Below, piece after piece: positions 42,843 to 53,596 of a stretch of DNA of 61,961 nt (the stretch's first letter is position 1; every line of letters begins with the position of its first letter). A program made the position numbers and the translations under genes. The notes under the pieces were generated by a model. The model saw nothing but the letters and a program-made list of their open reading frames with translations, was not told where the DNA came from and did no database searches. The DNA is from Dysgonomonas sp. 521 (GTDB lineage: Bacteria > Bacteroidota > Bacteroidia > Bacteroidales > Dysgonomonadaceae): positions 1 to 61,961 of the forward strand of contig NZ_QVMO01000015.1 in the NCBI RefSeq assembly GCF_010501055.1, written 5' to 3'.

Positions 42843-43273
42843 TTACGTCTAAATTAATTATTACAATACAAAAGTAATATTTATTTTCCATTGGAACAAA
42901 TTTCTTCAAAAGAAATTTTCCATTTTACAGCTGTTCTTCTTTTTGGCATTTCCCAAAAGGAAGTAAAAGACTAGTGCTTTGTCCCTAGGCGGGACAGATC
43001 CACGGAGTCGCAACGCAATGTCAAGACAGAGAACAGACCCCAATGTCATTAAGTCAGGCTTTTTTCCTCTTTGTCATGCTGAGGGACGAAGCATCCCGTG
43101 TAGGCAAAGTGCTTTTAATAAAAGGGATCCTTCACTATCGTACAGCGAAGCGGGGCGCAATGCTTTTTTGCTTCCTTTTGGAGCTTCGGGCAAAAGGAGG
43201 GCTAGCAATCTGTGATTGCGCGCAGGAAAATGATTAAAGAACAATCTCATTAGTCATATTTTCAACTATCGAC
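42843..43273. repeat. Intergenic region with degenerate repeat modules
   Basis: No real gene is seen between DUF6132 and queA. The sequence around 42980-43200 contains modules of the TTTGTCATGCTGAGGGACGA and GTCCCTAGGCGGGAC type that recur as non-coding dispersed repeats in this phylum. The short open frames across it follow the repeats. Confidence 0.55.
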
Positions 43274-44494
43274 TCACTTTAATAATAATGAACTGTCGCC
43301 ATAGCTTAAAAAACGATAGCCCGAATCCAAAGCATGCTTATATATACTTTTCCAATTACCACTCCCTACAAAAGCGGATACCAACAATAAAAGCGTGCTC
43401 TGCGGTTGATGAAAATTAGTCACTATACCGTCTACAATCTTAAATTTATATCCGGGAGCAATGATAATCTGTGTATCGGCAATCAATGTATTCAACGAAT
43501 TCCGATCCAGATATGCTATAATATTCTGTAAAGAATCGGCTACAGATAGCACATTGTTCGAATCAGTATAAGGCATCCATTGCGGCACATGCAAACGGGT
43601 AGTCGTTTTATCCTCTAGTAAAACGCCTATATAATACAGGCTTTCCAGTGTCCGTACAGATGTAGTTCCCACTGCGATTATTTTCCCTTCATGGCTCAGT
43701 AATCCCTGGATAAAGTCTTTTCTTACCGAAATAAATTCGGAATGCATCACGTGTTCTCCGATCAATTCGGATTTTACCGGGCGAAACGTACCGGCTCCGA
43801 CATGCAATGTTAATTCGGCCAGCTTTACACCCCGTTCTTTCAGGGATTCCATAACTGCGGGGGTGAAATGCAATCCTGCAGTAGGAGCAGCGACCGAACC
43901 GTCTATTTTAGAATATACAGTTTGATAGGTTTGCTTATCCTGCTCCTCCATATCCCTGTTCAGGTAGGGTGGGATTGGCAATTCTCCAACTATTTCGAGC
44001 AATTCGGAGAATGTAACATCTTGATTATCCCATTCAAACTCTATTATATGCGAATCTCCATGCGACTGTTTCCTTGAGGCTTTTAAGCTTATCGTTTCCC
44101 CGTCTTTGTCAATCTGCTTTATTAGGCTTCCTTCTTTCCACTTTTTCAGGTTACCTATCAGGCAAACCCAGGAGCATCGTTCTGTCTGTTGGAAGTTAAG
44201 CAGATAATCATTTGGAGAATGGGGCTCCAGGCAGAATATCTCAATCTGTGCTCCTGTCGCTTTTCGGAAATGAAGCCTGGCCTGTATTACTTTTGTATTA
44301 TTGAATACAAGTAAACTATTGTCGGGCAGGAAGTTCTCCAGATTTCTGAAAATTGCATCTGTAATTTCCCCGTTCCGGTATACAAGAAGTTTCGAATTAT
44401 CCCGTTTAATTAAAGGATACTTAGCGATACGTTCATCGGGTAGCTCGTAGTTATAATCCTGAATATGTATCTGCCGGGGATTTGATATTTTCAC
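43274..44494 (-). CDS. queA: S-adenosylmethionine:tRNA ribosyltransferase-isomerase (QueA)
   Basis: QueA transfers the ribosyl part of SAM to preQ1 in tRNA to make epoxyqueuosine. The 406-residue protein has the N-terminal LPDERIAKYPLIKRDNSKLLV, LPDNSLLVFNNTKVIQARL, GELPIPPYLNR, QTVYSKIDGSVAAPTAGLHFT, and the C-terminal GIVTNFHQPQSTLLLLVSAFVG, all diagnostic. It is longer than the usual ~350 residues, partly because of an inserted stretch between strands. Its -35 to +1 region shows no preQ1-type riboswitch that I can see. Confidence 0.95.
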   Translation of the reverse strand: MKISNPRQIHIQDYNYELPDERIAKYPLIKRDNSKLLVYRNGEITDAIFRNLENFLPDNSLLVFNNTKVIQARLHFRKATGAQIEIFCLEPHSPNDYLLNFQQTERCSWVCLIGNLKKWKEGSLIKQIDKDGETISLKASRKQSHGDSHIIEFEWDNQDVTFSELLEIVGELPIPPYLNRDMEEQDKQTYQTVYSKIDGSVAAPTAGLHFTPAVMESLKERGVKLAELTLHVGAGTFRPVKSELIGEHVMHSEFISVRKDFIQGLLSHEGKIIAVGTTSVRTLESLYYIGVLLEDKTTTRLHVPQWMPYTDSNNVLSVADSLQNIIAYLDRNSLNTLIADTQIIIAPGYKFKIVDGIVTNFHQPQSTLLLLVSAFVGSGNWKSIYKHALDSGYRFLSYGDSSLLLK

Positions 44495-44592
44495 TTTTCA
44501 CTTTTTTTATCCGACAAAAATAAGGAACTTTGTGTGAATAAAAAAGCTGGAAAGAATCTGTTTGGATAGCTTGACAAGAATAATTAAGATTT

Positions 44593-45639
44593 ATGAAGAT
44601 TGGAGATAAGGTGCGCTTCCTCAACACTACCGGGGGCGGAATAATAAAAGGGTTTCAGGGAAAGGATATCGTATTGGTGGAAGATGAGGAAGGATTTGAC
44701 ATTCCTGTACTTATCCGCGAAACAGTAGTTATAGAACCGGTAAACGATATACAGGTAAGGCAATCAGCAAAGCCATCCCGGGAAGTAGAGATACAGCAAC
44801 GCCCGTCAGCAAAACCCGAAGAAGAATACAAACCCGAAGAGACCAAAGAAGGCGAATTGCTTACCGTACTGCTCTCATATTTACCCATCGATATAAAGAA
44901 CCTTAGTTCTACCAGCTTCGAATGTTACCTGATAAACGATAGCAACTATTATCTGTCATACAACTATATGAGCCGGACAGATGCCGGTTGGGTAAGCCGT
45001 GCGACAGGGACAATAGAACCGAATACCAGGCTTTTTCTGGAAGAATTCGAAAAGTCTGAACTGAATGATATAGAAAAAGTGTGCCTGCAATTCTTCGCCT
45101 ATAAAAAAGATAAACCTTACTCTTTAAAAAACGCTTACTCTGTGGAGGTCCGTATCGATACCGTCAAATTCTATAAACTCCATAGCTTCAAGGAGAATGA
45201 TTACTTCGAAGACGATGCTATGCTTTATCCTATCGTGCGGAGAGACTTGGGAGAGAAAGAGCTGACTATTTCGCCCGAAGAAATCGCCGTAGCAATGAAG
45301 GAAAAGGAATCGGGTCAGCGTCCGCGTATACAGCCAATCGCTAAAAAAGAGAAAAAGCCAATTCTGGAAATAGACTTGCACATCGATGAATTGCTGGACA
45401 ATACCAATGGGCTTTCTTCGGCTGACATACTCGAATACCAGCTCAAAAAATTCAGGGAGGTCATGGATGAGAACCGGAAAAACAGGGAACAGAAGATCGT
45501 GTTCATACACGGAAAAGGAGACGGCGTATTAAAGAACGCTATCCTAAAGGAATTAAAGACAAACTATAAAACCGCATACTATCAGGACGCTTCTTTCCGT
45601 GAATACGGCTACGGGGCAACGATGGTCACTATTAAATAA
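44593..45639 (+). CDS. DUF2027 and Smr domain protein
   Basis: The 348-residue protein has an N-terminal DUF2027 domain (MKIGDKVRFLNTTGGGIIKG...DEEGFDIPVLIRETVVI), a variable acidic linker, a beta-rich middle part, and a C-terminal Smr domain: EIDLHIDELLDNTNGLSSADILEYQL, IVFIHGKGDGVLKNAILKEL, and a final YGYGATMVTIK strand. Smr domains nick DNA or cut RNA in some proteins, including ribosome-rescue factors; the role of this Bacteroidetes architecture is unclear. It is divergent from queA. Confidence 0.9.
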   Translation: MKIGDKVRFLNTTGGGIIKGFQGKDIVLVEDEEGFDIPVLIRETVVIEPVNDIQVRQSAKPSREVEIQQRPSAKPEEEYKPEETKEGELLTVLLSYLPIDIKNLSSTSFECYLINDSNYYLSYNYMSRTDAGWVSRATGTIEPNTRLFLEEFEKSELNDIEKVCLQFFAYKKDKPYSLKNAYSVEVRIDTVKFYKLHSFKENDYFEDDAMLYPIVRRDLGEKELTISPEEIAVAMKEKESGQRPRIQPIAKKEKKPILEIDLHIDELLDNTNGLSSADILEYQLKKFREVMDENRKNREQKIVFIHGKGDGVLKNAILKELKTNYKTAYYQDASFREYGYGATMVTIK

Positions 45640-45670
45640 TATTTTAAAGAACTACACTAACATTATTTAC

Positions 45671-46255
45671 ATGAAAAAAAGGATACTTACATTACTTGCT
45701 ATCGCAACAGTACTAATGGGTTGCGATACTGTTCAGCAGAGTTTATCAAGTACATACAATATGATAAACTGTGAATACAACTACAAATCCATATCAGGGT
45801 TGACCGTTTCCGGCATGAACCTGTCTAATGGATTGTCAGTAACCTCTATACCTAAAATCACGTCGATACTTTCCGGCTCGGCATCATCCATACCTTTAAA
45901 CTTTACGCTGAATCTGGATGTAAAGAACCCGAACCAGTCTGCGGCCGCTCTGAACGGTATGCAATATATCATAAGCATCGACGATATCCAGTTCACTACC
46001 GGCTCGGTAAATCAGGCTCTGAACATCGGAGCAGGACAATCGCAGACATTGCCCCTGACTATAGGCGTAGACCTTGTTTCCTTAATGAAGAACAACTCAA
46101 AGGACGCTGTGTTAGATATCGCCAAAAACTTCATTGGTGTTGGCAGCAAGAAGTCGAATGTCAAAGTACAGTTGAAGCCTACATTTATGGTAGGTAGTGT
46201 TCCGGTCACATCGCCAGTCTATATACCTGTAAGTTTCAGCTTTGGAGGGAACTAA
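45671..46255 (+). CDS. LEA type 2-like lipoprotein
   Basis: ATG 45671 gives a lipoprotein signal (MKKRILTLLAIATVLMGC). The 194-residue protein then has one beta-sandwich with the pattern of LEA14/WHy domains: ISGLTVSGMNLSNGLSV, LNFTLNLDVKNPNQSAAALNGMQYIISIDDIQFTTGSV, and a late VKVQLKPTFMVGSV strand. These domains often stabilise envelopes or membranes under stress, but no specific function is known. The upstream frame that overlaps the Smr gene is not used. A GNAT gene follows. Confidence 0.8.
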   Translation: MKKRILTLLAIATVLMGCDTVQQSLSSTYNMINCEYNYKSISGLTVSGMNLSNGLSVTSIPKITSILSGSASSIPLNFTLNLDVKNPNQSAAALNGMQYIISIDDIQFTTGSVNQALNIGAGQSQTLPLTIGVDLVSLMKNNSKDAVLDIAKNFIGVGSKKSNVKVQLKPTFMVGSVPVTSPVYIPVSFSFGGN

Positions 46256-46304
46256 ACAACGGTTGTAGTTGTTTAACCTCTATATGAACCTAACAAGAAC
46301 GGAT

Positions 46305-46586
46305 ATGGAATACAATATCAGCCATAATGAACCGGAGAGCCGCTTCGAAACAGAAGTAGAAGGCAAACTAGCGCTTGTAGACTATCGCAAAAGGGATAAT
46401 ATCTTTATCGTAACCCATACCGAAGTGCCCGAAGAGTTGGAGGGTAGAGGGATAGCAGCCGCGCTTACTAAGACCCTGCTGGATTATGTCCGCGACAACG
46501 GACTAAAAGTGAGGCCTGTATGTCCTTATACAAAGATGTATATACAGCGGCATCCCGAATATAATGATATTGTAGCCGGACTATAA
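46305..46586 (+). CDS. Small GNAT-type acetyltransferase (YidJ/YjdJ-like)
   Basis: The 93-residue protein is a compact GNAT domain: EGKLALVDYRKRDNIFIVTHTEVPEELEGRGIAAALTKTLLDYVRDNGLKVRPVCPYTKMYIQRHPEY. The E-x-GRGIA acyl-CoA loop and VxPxCPY motif are typical of a minimal GNAT family found near stress genes. ATG 46305 matches the family N-terminus better than the earlier ATG at 46284. It lies 49 bp after the LEA lipoprotein gene. The substrate is unknown. Confidence 0.87.
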   Translation: MEYNISHNEPESRFETEVEGKLALVDYRKRDNIFIVTHTEVPEELEGRGIAAALTKTLLDYVRDNGLKVRPVCPYTKMYIQRHPEYNDIVAGL

Positions 46587-46679
46587 AAGCAGCAAAAGGA
46601 AACAAGTTTTCCCGGAAATAAAAAAGTATCCTTGTTATCCCTTGGCAGGCAGGGGGTAGCAGGTCTTTTTCATATCCGG

Positions 46680-47036
46680 TTATCCTTTAGTTTTCTGCTT
46701 GCTCCTTCTGCGGTCGTCATACACCGAAATCATCCAGAATATGCCGCAGGCAGAGGCGATAAGCGCTATCGGTGCAAGAACCTGGAGCGACTCCAGTGCG
46801 CTCTTTCCACCTATGAAGTATGTGCCGAAAGCCACCAAGGCAATCAGAGCATACATTACCCCGAAAATAGCGATCATATTCCCGATAAACGGGTTTGAGC
46901 TCACTACCTTTTTCTTTTGACGGGTCAAAGCCTTCTCCGCTTCTATCTGGTGCATGATCCTGTATTTGAGATTCTCTCCGGCTGTCATCTTCGTTCCCGA
47001 GAGAAGTTCCCTTATTTTATCATCTTGCGTATTCAT
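46680..47036 (-). CDS. Membrane protein, probable anti-sigma factor of the sigma locus
   Basis: This 118-residue protein has a cytoplasmic N-terminal part (MNTQDDKIRELLSGTKMTAGENLKYRIMHQIEAEKAL) and two hydrophobic helices (NMIAIFGVMYALIALVAFGTYF and LAPIALIASACGIFWMISVY), ending in a basic tail. The short helical N-terminus followed by membrane helices, next to an ECF sigma-factor gene, suggests an anti-sigma factor, though the classical ZAS HxxxCxxC is not present. It lies 128 bp downstream of the sigma gene on the same strand. Confidence 0.65.
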   Translation of the reverse strand: MNTQDDKIRELLSGTKMTAGENLKYRIMHQIEAEKALTRQKKKVVSSNPFIGNMIAIFGVMYALIALVAFGTYFIGGKSALESLQVLAPIALIASACGIFWMISVYDDRRRSKQKTKG

Positions 47037-47164
47037 CTGAGTTATATATTATAACACCCTTCCTGACCTCCCCAAATGGGAGGAGTAGGCAAAGCCTGGT
47101 AAAAGTGTTTATGAATTAATTATAGTAACTAACTGCTAACTGTTTATTATTGACTGCTAACTGT

Positions 47165-47710
47165 CTAAGTCTTCATCTGTTCCAGAATATAGGCAAACCG
47201 TTTTCGCGCCCTGTGCAGCTTTACCTTTACATTGGTATCCGTCAGCCCGGTAATCTGTACAATCTCTTTTACCGGATTGTCTTCCAGATAGTACAATGTA
47301 AGTAACAAAGCTTCATCCTTAGGCATTTTGTCCATTGCCTCATTTACCATTGCCTTCCTCTCATTTTCTTCAACCTGAGCCATAGTGTCCCATTCTGAGT
47401 AGGAATTATCCATATCTATCTGCTTATAATCTACAAACTCGGTATTATAAGCCGTATTCCGTGTTTCCGTGATTGCCGTATTGTAGACAATCCTGTAGAA
47501 CCATGTCGAGAATTTACTGTCAGCCCTGAAAGTATGTAAATTGTGAAAAGCTTTGACAAAGGCATTCTGCACAATATCTTCTGCGTCCTGCTTGTTGCCA
47601 CAGACACGGTAGGCTATGGTAACGGCCATATCCTGATAGGTGTCTACAAAGTAGCCGAAAGCAGATGTGTCTCCTTCCAGCACCTTGCGTATCAGTAGCT
47701 TTTCATCCAT
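47165..47710 (-). CDS. ECF-type RNA polymerase sigma factor
   Basis: The 181-residue protein has sigma region 2 (FGYFVDTYQDMAVTIAYRVCGNKQDAEDIVQNAFVKAFHNLHTFR...FSTWFYRIVYNTA) and region 4 (MPKDEALLLTLYYLEDNPVKEIVQITGLTDTNVKVKLHRARKRF) with the helix-turn-helix. ECF factors respond to envelope or other stress through anti-sigma proteins. It starts two bases after the DUF6249 gene, so co-translation is likely, and is followed by a membrane protein that may be its anti-sigma. Confidence 0.94.
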   Translation of the reverse strand: MDEKLLIRKVLEGDTSAFGYFVDTYQDMAVTIAYRVCGNKQDAEDIVQNAFVKAFHNLHTFRADSKFSTWFYRIVYNTAITETRNTAYNTEFVDYKQIDMDNSYSEWDTMAQVEENERKAMVNEAMDKMPKDEALLLTLYYLEDNPVKEIVQITGLTDTNVKVKLHRARKRFAYILEQMKT

Positions 47711-47712
47711 TA

Positions 47713-48099
47713 TTATTCGTTGTCGTTGTTCAGATCCTCTTTATCTTTCACTGTCAGGTAAAATGCCAGGTATGACAACCCAAGGAACAGGATAGTAGAA
47801 CTTGTTATTACCAGAAACTCCATGTAATATTCGAAATGGATAAACATCGCGATAATGATTCCGACTACCAGACCTAGGGCTATTCCTATACAGAGAATCC
47901 CGTTGCGCAACGACCGGTACTTATTGGGTGCGGGCTTCGACCTTACCGGAGGAACGATCCCGTGCTTTGCAAGTTCCATGCGTTCATTTGAATTCGAATT
48001 TATAAACTTCACAAGGACATAAGCACCCAAAATGACAGGTAAACCAAATATACAAATGACTCCTAAAATAGGGATCAATAATGTCATAAACTCTTCCAT
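47713..48099 (-). CDS. Membrane protein of the DUF6249 type
   Basis: The 128-residue product has three hydrophobic segments (LLIPILGVICIFGLPVILGAYVL, GILCIGIALGLVVGIIIAMFI, FLVITSSTILFLGLSYLAFYL) and a cytoplasmic loop with NSNERMELAKHGIVPP, a pattern typical of DUF6249. It is the first gene of the sigma-factor unit; its stop and the sigma start are two bases apart. Function unknown, presumably part of sensing. Confidence 0.82.
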   Translation of the reverse strand: MEEFMTLLIPILGVICIFGLPVILGAYVLVKFINSNSNERMELAKHGIVPPVRSKPAPNKYRSLRNGILCIGIALGLVVGIIIAMFIHFEYYMEFLVITSSTILFLGLSYLAFYLTVKDKEDLNNDNE

Positions 48100-48485
48100 A
48101 ATCTATTATTTATTTTGTTAATAATCTGTTTTCGAATATATGACTACACAAAGTTTCATTCGGTTACAGATTTTCTGATATTTTTTCGGAAAATATTATC
48201 GAAGTATTCTAAAACTGTTTAAATTTTATAGCAAATCTATCCTAAAATTGCTCAAAACAGGCTGGCAATATAATTCAAACAGCTTCTAAATACCAAAAGT
48301 ACACTAATTACCAAATATCTACCAAATACTGCCATTGAAAAAGTAACACGAATCTCAAAAGATATTTGGTTCCGTCGATTTTCAATTCAATTCTGCTCTC
48401 GCTCCTTAAAGACGTTCACTTATTTTTTTCTATCTTTGTTCTCTTGTAGTTATTATTAAGAATTCATCTAAACAAAATACAGACT
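48100..48485. repeat. mutS upstream region with degenerate A2 MITE fragment
   Basis: A shortened A2-type element (AAACTGTTTAAATTTTATAGCAAATC...AAACAG) lies at about 48212-48290. The rest holds divergent promoters for the sigma unit and mutS. Confidence 0.6.
48431..48438 (+). promoter_or_regulatory. -7 box (TATCTTTG) of mutS
   Basis: A perfect TAnnTTTG element 47 bp before the mutS start. Confidence 0.55.
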
Positions 48486-51098
48486 GTGTCAAAAAAGATA
48501 GCCGAAACTCCTCTGATGAAGCAATATTTCGAAATCAAGGACAAACATCCCGATGCTATATTGCTGTTCCGTGTAGGAGACTTTTATGAAACATTTTCGC
48601 AGGACGCTATCGATGCTGCCGAAATATTAGGGATCACACTCACCCGGCGGGGGAATGGTACAGCCCAGTTTGTAGAACTTGCAGGGTTTCCGCATCATGC
48701 GTTGGATACTTATTTGCCCAAATTGGTAAGAGCAGGGAGGCGTGTCGCTATATGCGATCAGCTGGAAGACCCGAAGCAAACAAAAACCTTGGTAAAGAGA
48801 GGTATTACCGAGCTGGTTACTCCTGGGGTCTCTATCAATGATAATATACTGAACCATAAGGAAAATAATTTCGTATGTGCCATACATTTTGCTAAAAGTG
48901 GCTGTGGCATATCGTTCCTTGATATTTCTACCGGAGAATATCTTGTAGCGGAGGGTACAAAAGAATATGTAGATAAACTCCTTGCTAATTTTTCGCCTAA
49001 GGAAGTCCTGGTAGAAAGAAGCAAGAAGAAACTGTTTGAAGAATATTTCGGTAACCGCTTTTTTATTTTCGAACTCGACGACTGGGTATTTACAGAAGAT
49101 ACGGCACGCGGCAGGCTTCTGAAACATTTTGAAACCAGAAACCTGAAAGGATTCGGCGTAGAGCATCTTACAAATGGTATAATCGCGGCCGGAACCATAC
49201 TTCACTATCTGGATGTTACGCAACATACCCAGATAGGGCATATAACAGCCCTTTCCCGCATCGAGGAAGACAAGTATGTCCGCCTCGATAAATTTACCGT
49301 TCGCAGCCTGGAAGTTATTTCCACAATGAACGAGGGAGGGAAGAGCCTGTTGGATATTCTGGATAAGACCGTTTCGCCGATGGGCGCCCGTATGCTTCGC
49401 CGTTGGCTTGTTTTCCCGTTGAAGGATATACAGCCTATTAATAGTCGTCTTTCGGTTGTCGAATATTTTTTCAAGGATATAGAACTGAAAAATCTGCTGG
49501 AAGAACAATTGTCGCTGATTGGCGATTTGGAACGCATCATATCTAAAGTTGCAGTAAACAGGATTAGCCCGCGCGAAGTAGTCCAACTCAAGGTTGCCCT
49601 GAAAGCGATAGAGCCGATACGGAATGCCTTTCTTGCATCGGATGAGCCGAGCTTACGGGAGATAGGAGAGAAGTTGAACCCATGCCCCGTCATCAGGGAG
49701 CGTATCGAAAAAGAAGTGCAGCCCGACCCTCCGTCTTTGCTTAATAAGGGGAATGTAATTAGCCGAGGAGTGAATGCCGAACTGGATGAATTGCGCGATA
49801 TCGCCTATTCTGGTAAAGATTACCTGCTGAAAATCCAGCAACGGGAAACCGAAGCGACAGGTATTTCTTCACTCAAAATCAGCTTTAACAACGTATTCGG
49901 TTATTATATCGAAGTAAGGAATGCGCATAAGGATAAAGTCCCTGAAAACTGGATACGTAAGCAGACTCTGGTAAATGCCGAACGCTATATTACGCAGGAA
50001 CTGAAGGAATATGAAGAGAAGATACTGGGAGCCGAGGAGAAAATAGCGGCGTTGGAATCCGTTATATTCAATGATCTTGTGCTGAGCCTTGTAGAATATA
50101 TCCCGACAATACAGGTAAACGCGAATCTGATAGCACAGACCGACTGCCTGCTGTCATTTGCCAAAGCGGCCAAAGAAAATAAGTATATCCGCCCGGAAAT
50201 TAATGATACGGATGTGCTGAAGATTAAGAATGGGCGCCATCCTGTGATTGAAAAGCAGTTGCCGTTGGGCGAATCGTATGTAGCCAACGATGTTACACTA
50301 GATAGTGATAAGCAACAGATAATTATTATCACAGGGCCAAATATGGCGGGTAAATCCGCCCTCTTGCGCCAGACAGCTTTGATAACCCTGATGGCTCAGG
50401 CCGGAAGCTTTGTTCCTGCCGAGTCTGCACAGATAGGGCTTGTGGACAAAATATTTACCCGTGTAGGGGCTTCCGATAATATCTCGCTGGGGGAATCTAC
50501 TTTCATGGTAGAGATGAACGAGGCCTCTGACATACTGAATAACCTGTCTCCGAAAAGCCTCGTTCTGTTCGATGAATTGGGGCGTGGGACAAGTACGTAT
50601 GACGGCATTTCCATAGCATGGGCCATTGTAGAATATATACATGAGCACCCGAAAGCAAGAGCCAAGACTTTATTTGCGACTCACTATCATGAGTTGAACG
50701 AAATGCAGAAATCCTTTAAGCGGATAAAGAATTTCAACGTCTCTGTTAAAGAGGTAGATAATAAAGTGATATTCCTCCGCAAACTGGTTCCGGGAGGCAG
50801 TGAACACAGCTTTGGTATCCATGTGGCAAAAATGGCGGGTATGCCGCAGAGTATCGTAAAACGGGCCAATTCGATACTGAAGCAACTCGAATCCGACAAC
50901 CGCAGACAGGGAATATCCAAGCCAATAACCGATATAAAAGAAAACAGGGAAGGTTACCAGCTTAATTTCTTCCAGTTAGATGACCCTGTACTCAGCCAGG
51001 TACGTGACGAAATAAAATCGCTGGATGTAAATAACCTCACTCCTGTAGAAGCCCTGAATAAATTGAACGAGATAAAGAAGATAGTATCGGGGAAATAG
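48486..51098 (+). CDS. mutS: DNA mismatch repair protein MutS
   Basis: MutS binds base mismatches and starts mismatch repair. The 870-residue protein starts with GTG. It has the N-terminal mismatch-reading FYE motif ([10 protein letters not shown]), the connector and core domains, the clamp, and the ATPase with Walker [43 protein letters not shown] and [10 protein letters not shown]. The C-terminus continues to a dimerisation region. Length and motifs are those of MutS1. Because MutS loss raises mutation and repeat-slippage rates, its position beside repeat-rich DNA is worth noting only as context. Confidence 0.97.
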   Translation: MSKKIAETPLMKQYFEIKDKHPDAILLFRVGDFYETFSQDAIDAAEILGITLTRRGNGTAQFVELAGFPHHALDTYLPKLVRAGRRVAICDQLEDPKQTKTLVKRGITELVTPGVSINDNILNHKENNFVCAIHFAKSGCGISFLDISTGEYLVAEGTKEYVDKLLANFSPKEVLVERSKKKLFEEYFGNRFFIFELDDWVFTEDTARGRLLKHFETRNLKGFGVEHLTNGIIAAGTILHYLDVTQHTQIGHITALSRIEEDKYVRLDKFTVRSLEVISTMNEGGKSLLDILDKTVSPMGARMLRRWLVFPLKDIQPINSRLSVVEYFFKDIELKNLLEEQLSLIGDLERIISKVAVNRISPREVVQLKVALKAIEPIRNAFLASDEPSLREIGEKLNPCPVIRERIEKEVQPDPPSLLNKGNVISRGVNAELDELRDIAYSGKDYLLKIQQRETEATGISSLKISFNNVFGYYIEVRNAHKDKVPENWIRKQTLVNAERYITQELKEYEEKILGAEEKIAALESVIFNDLVLSLVEYIPTIQVNANLIAQTDCLLSFAKAAKENKYIRPEINDTDVLKIKNGRHPVIEKQLPLGESYVANDVTLDSDKQQIIIITGPNMAGKSALLRQTALITLMAQAGSFVPAESAQIGLVDKIFTRVGASDNISLGESTFMVEMNEASDILNNLSPKSLVLFDELGRGTSTYDGISIAWAIVEYIHEHPKARAKTLFATHYHELNEMQKSFKRIKNFNVSVKEVDNKVIFLRKLVPGGSEHSFGIHVAKMAGMPQSIVKRANSILKQLESDNRRQGISKPITDIKENREGYQLNFFQLDDPVLSQVRDEIKSLDVNNLTPVEALNKLNEIKKIVSGK

Positions 51099-51252
51099 AG
51101 CAAAATACTCATCATATTATTTAGAATAGTTTTACTTGAAAAGGGTAGAATTAGCTTTTGATAAGTTTTTATGTTAATAAAGTTATTTTACTGAAGTTTT
51201 TTTTATTCCTTTGTATATTGAACCAAACTAACAAACAGCTATTTCGGCAAAA

Positions 51253-52194
51253 ATGAATCGTAAAAAAATATTAGTCACAGGAGGAGCCGGTTTTATAGGC
51301 TCCCACCTATGTGAAAGATTGTTGAGTGATGGGAATGAAGTTCTTTGTCTGGATAATTATTTTACAGGCTCCAAGGACAACATTGTCCATCTGCTGGATA
51401 ACCCTTATTTTGAATTAATCAGGCATGATGTGGTTCATCCCTTTCACGTGGATGTAGATGAGATTTATAATCTGGCATGTCCTGCTTCCCCGGTTCATTA
51501 TCAGTATAACGCGATAAAGACGATCAAGACTTCTGTTATGGGAGCTATCAATATGCTCGGACTGGCCAAGCGCTTGAAGGCAAAAGTACTGCAGGCATCT
51601 ACCAGTGAAGTTTACGGAGACCCAAGTGTACACCCACAGCCAGAATCGTATTGGGGGAATGTGAATCCTATTGGTATTCGTTCTTGCTATGATGAGGGGA
51701 AACGTTGTGCCGAAACTTTGTTTATGGATTATCATCGCCAGAATAATGTGAGGATAAAGATTATACGTATCTTCAATACTTATGGGCCGAATATGAATCC
51801 GGATGACGGGAGGGTTGTATCCAATTTTATAGTGCAGGCTTTGAAAGGAGAGGATATAACGATCTATGGAGATGGGACTCAAACCAGAAGCTTCCAATAT
51901 GTAGATGACTTGGTGGAAGCTATGATCCGTATGATGGCGACTGATGACTCTTTTACAGGCCCTGTAAATACCGGCAATCCGAGTGAGTTCACAATGCTTG
52001 AACTGGCAAACCTGATTCTTGACCTGACTGGTTCTAAATCGAAACTGATATTTAAACCCTTACCTAGTGATGATCCGAAGCAGAGAAAGCCGGATATTAC
52101 TTTAGCCAAAGAGAAACTCAACTGGGAGCCTCAGGTACAATTGAGAGACGGATTGGTAAAAACGATTGATTATTTCGATAAAATATTAAAATAG
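51253..52194 (+). CDS. UDP-glucuronate decarboxylase (UDP-xylose synthase)
   Basis: The enzyme converts UDP-glucuronate to UDP-xylose with NAD. The 313-residue SDR protein has [49 protein letters not shown] with the catalytic Yxxx[27 protein letters not shown] and the tail [10 protein letters not shown], which distinguish it from GalE and dTDP-glucose dehydratase. It is the first of a three-gene plus-strand operon with an OMP and a GT2. UDP-xylose probably feeds a surface glycan made with the nearby glycosyltransferases. Confidence 0.95.
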   Translation: MNRKKILVTGGAGFIGSHLCERLLSDGNEVLCLDNYFTGSKDNIVHLLDNPYFELIRHDVVHPFHVDVDEIYNLACPASPVHYQYNAIKTIKTSVMGAINMLGLAKRLKAKVLQASTSEVYGDPSVHPQPESYWGNVNPIGIRSCYDEGKRCAETLFMDYHRQNNVRIKIIRIFNTYGPNMNPDDGRVVSNFIVQALKGEDITIYGDGTQTRSFQYVDDLVEAMIRMMATDDSFTGPVNTGNPSEFTMLELANLILDLTGSKSKLIFKPLPSDDPKQRKPDITLAKEKLNWEPQVQLRDGLVKTIDYFDKILK

Positions 52195-52202
52195 CTAATA
52201 TT

Positions 52203-52862
52203 ATGAAAGTATTTCTAAGAACGGGATTAGTTGCTTTTCTACTTTTAATATCCACAATAACAAGCGGACAAAATAATGTTGCTGTTTTTGGCGTAAGAGC
52301 CGGTATAAATTTCTCTGGAACTGACAATGCTCCCGATGCCAAGACTAAAGTTGGATTTAATATAGGAATAACGACCGATTTTAGGTTATCTGATAAAATG
52401 TATTTGCTGACAGGATTGGAATATACGGTAAAAGGGGCTAAAAGTGAATCCTTTATACCAGCAGGAGATGATAATTGGGGGGTACATCATGATGATCATA
52501 CCTTTACTTCAAAAGAAAAGCTAGGTTATTTGCAGTTGCCGTTCCATGTCGGTTATTTGTGGCCCATAAACAGGGATATACGCCTAATGTTCCATGCCGG
52601 GCCTTACATAGCATACGCCATGAATGGAAAAATTAACAGGAAGTCTTTATATGACGACGGAAGAAAAGAGGAAGAAACCATAGATTTCTTCGGTGTAGGT
52701 GTCAGCAAATTTGACTGGGGATTAGGAGGCGGAATAAATCTTGAATATGAAAGGTATGTTCTTGGTTTAGGATATGATCGAGGTTTGAGGAATTATACTC
52801 CTGATTATAATGACAAGGCCAGAACAAGAAATATGTATATAACGCTAGGATATATGTTTTAA
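52203..52862 (+). CDS. Outer-membrane beta-barrel porin-like protein
   Basis: The 219-residue protein has a signal peptide (MKVFLRTGLVAFLLLISTITSGQ) and an eight-strand type beta-barrel of the OMP_b-brl_2 kind: VFGVRAGINFSG, VGFNIGITTDFRL, YLLTGLEYTVKGA, LGYLQLPFHVGYLWP, LMFHAGPYIAYAM, FDWGLGGGINLEYERYVLGLGYDRGL and a final YITLGYMF ending in Phe. It lies 8 bp after the UDP-xylose synthase and 12 bp before the GT2 gene. A role in surface glycan export or anchoring is only inferred. Confidence 0.88.
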   Translation: MKVFLRTGLVAFLLLISTITSGQNNVAVFGVRAGINFSGTDNAPDAKTKVGFNIGITTDFRLSDKMYLLTGLEYTVKGAKSESFIPAGDDNWGVHHDDHTFTSKEKLGYLQLPFHVGYLWPINRDIRLMFHAGPYIAYAMNGKINRKSLYDDGRKEEETIDFFGVGVSKFDWGLGGGINLEYERYVLGLGYDRGLRNYTPDYNDKARTRNMYITLGYMF

Positions 52863-52874
52863 AAAATATAAAGA

Positions 52875-53591
52875 ATGAAACTTTCAATTATTATTCCCGC
52901 TTATAACGAAGCCAGAACTATACATCTCATATTAGATAAGGTCATTGCAGTACAATTGATTGATAATATTGAAAAAGAAATTATCATAGTAAATGATTGC
53001 TCTAAGGACGATACGGTTGAAGTTGTACAGGCATATATCGCAAACCATTCAGGTTGTGACATGAAGCTTTTCGAACAGCCTGTGAATATGGGTAAAGGGG
53101 CGGCCCTGCACCGGGGTATAAAAGAAGCCACTGGCGATTATCTGATTATACAGGATGCCGATTTGGAATATGACCCTGAAGAGTATAATATACTCTTAAA
53201 GCCAATAGTAAATGGTTTTGCCGATGTTGTTTATGGCTCACGGTTTATGGGTGGAAATCCTCACCGCATACTATTCTTCTGGCATTCTATTGGTAACAGG
53301 TTGTTAACCTTTGTATCCAATATGTTTACCAACCTGAACCTGACGGATATGGAAACCTGTTATAAGCTATTCCGTTCCGATATAATTAAGTCTATACCAC
53401 TGCAGGAGAGACGCTTCGGCTTCGAACCGGAGGTAACGGCTAAAGTTTCACGATATCCTAAGGTAAGGATATATGAAGTTGGAATTTCCTATTATGGACG
53501 TACCTACGAAGAAGGAAAGAAAATCGGCTGGAGAGACGGCATGAGGGCCTTTGTGTGTATGCTTAAATACGGCTTATTCCGAATGAAATAG
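52875..53591 (+). CDS. Family 2 glycosyltransferase (dolichyl-phosphate-mannose synthase-like)
   Basis: The 238-residue protein is a GT-A transferase without extra membrane domains: [63 protein letters not shown] with the metal-binding DAD, and [17 protein letters not shown]...[14 protein letters not shown] near the end. This is the DPMS-like group, which charges a polyprenyl phosphate with a sugar. With the UDP-xylose synthase upstream it probably acts in envelope polysaccharide assembly. It converges on the GT4 gene five bases away. Confidence 0.93.
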   Translation: MKLSIIIPAYNEARTIHLILDKVIAVQLIDNIEKEIIIVNDCSKDDTVEVVQAYIANHSGCDMKLFEQPVNMGKGAALHRGIKEATGDYLIIQDADLEYDPEEYNILLKPIVNGFADVVYGSRFMGGNPHRILFFWHSIGNRLLTFVSNMFTNLNLTDMETCYKLFRSDIIKSIPLQERRFGFEPEVTAKVSRYPKVRIYEVGISYYGRTYEEGKKIGWRDGMRAFVCMLKYGLFRMK

Positions 53592-53596
53592 AATAA

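Noticed and set aside
42979..43215. Plus-strand frames between DUF6132 and queA
   Set aside because: They run through dispersed repeat modules and show no protein-like composition.
44495..44592. preQ1 riboswitch upstream of queA
   Set aside because: The 98-bp gap contains no recognisable preQ1 aptamer pattern and is shared with the divergent DUF2027 gene.
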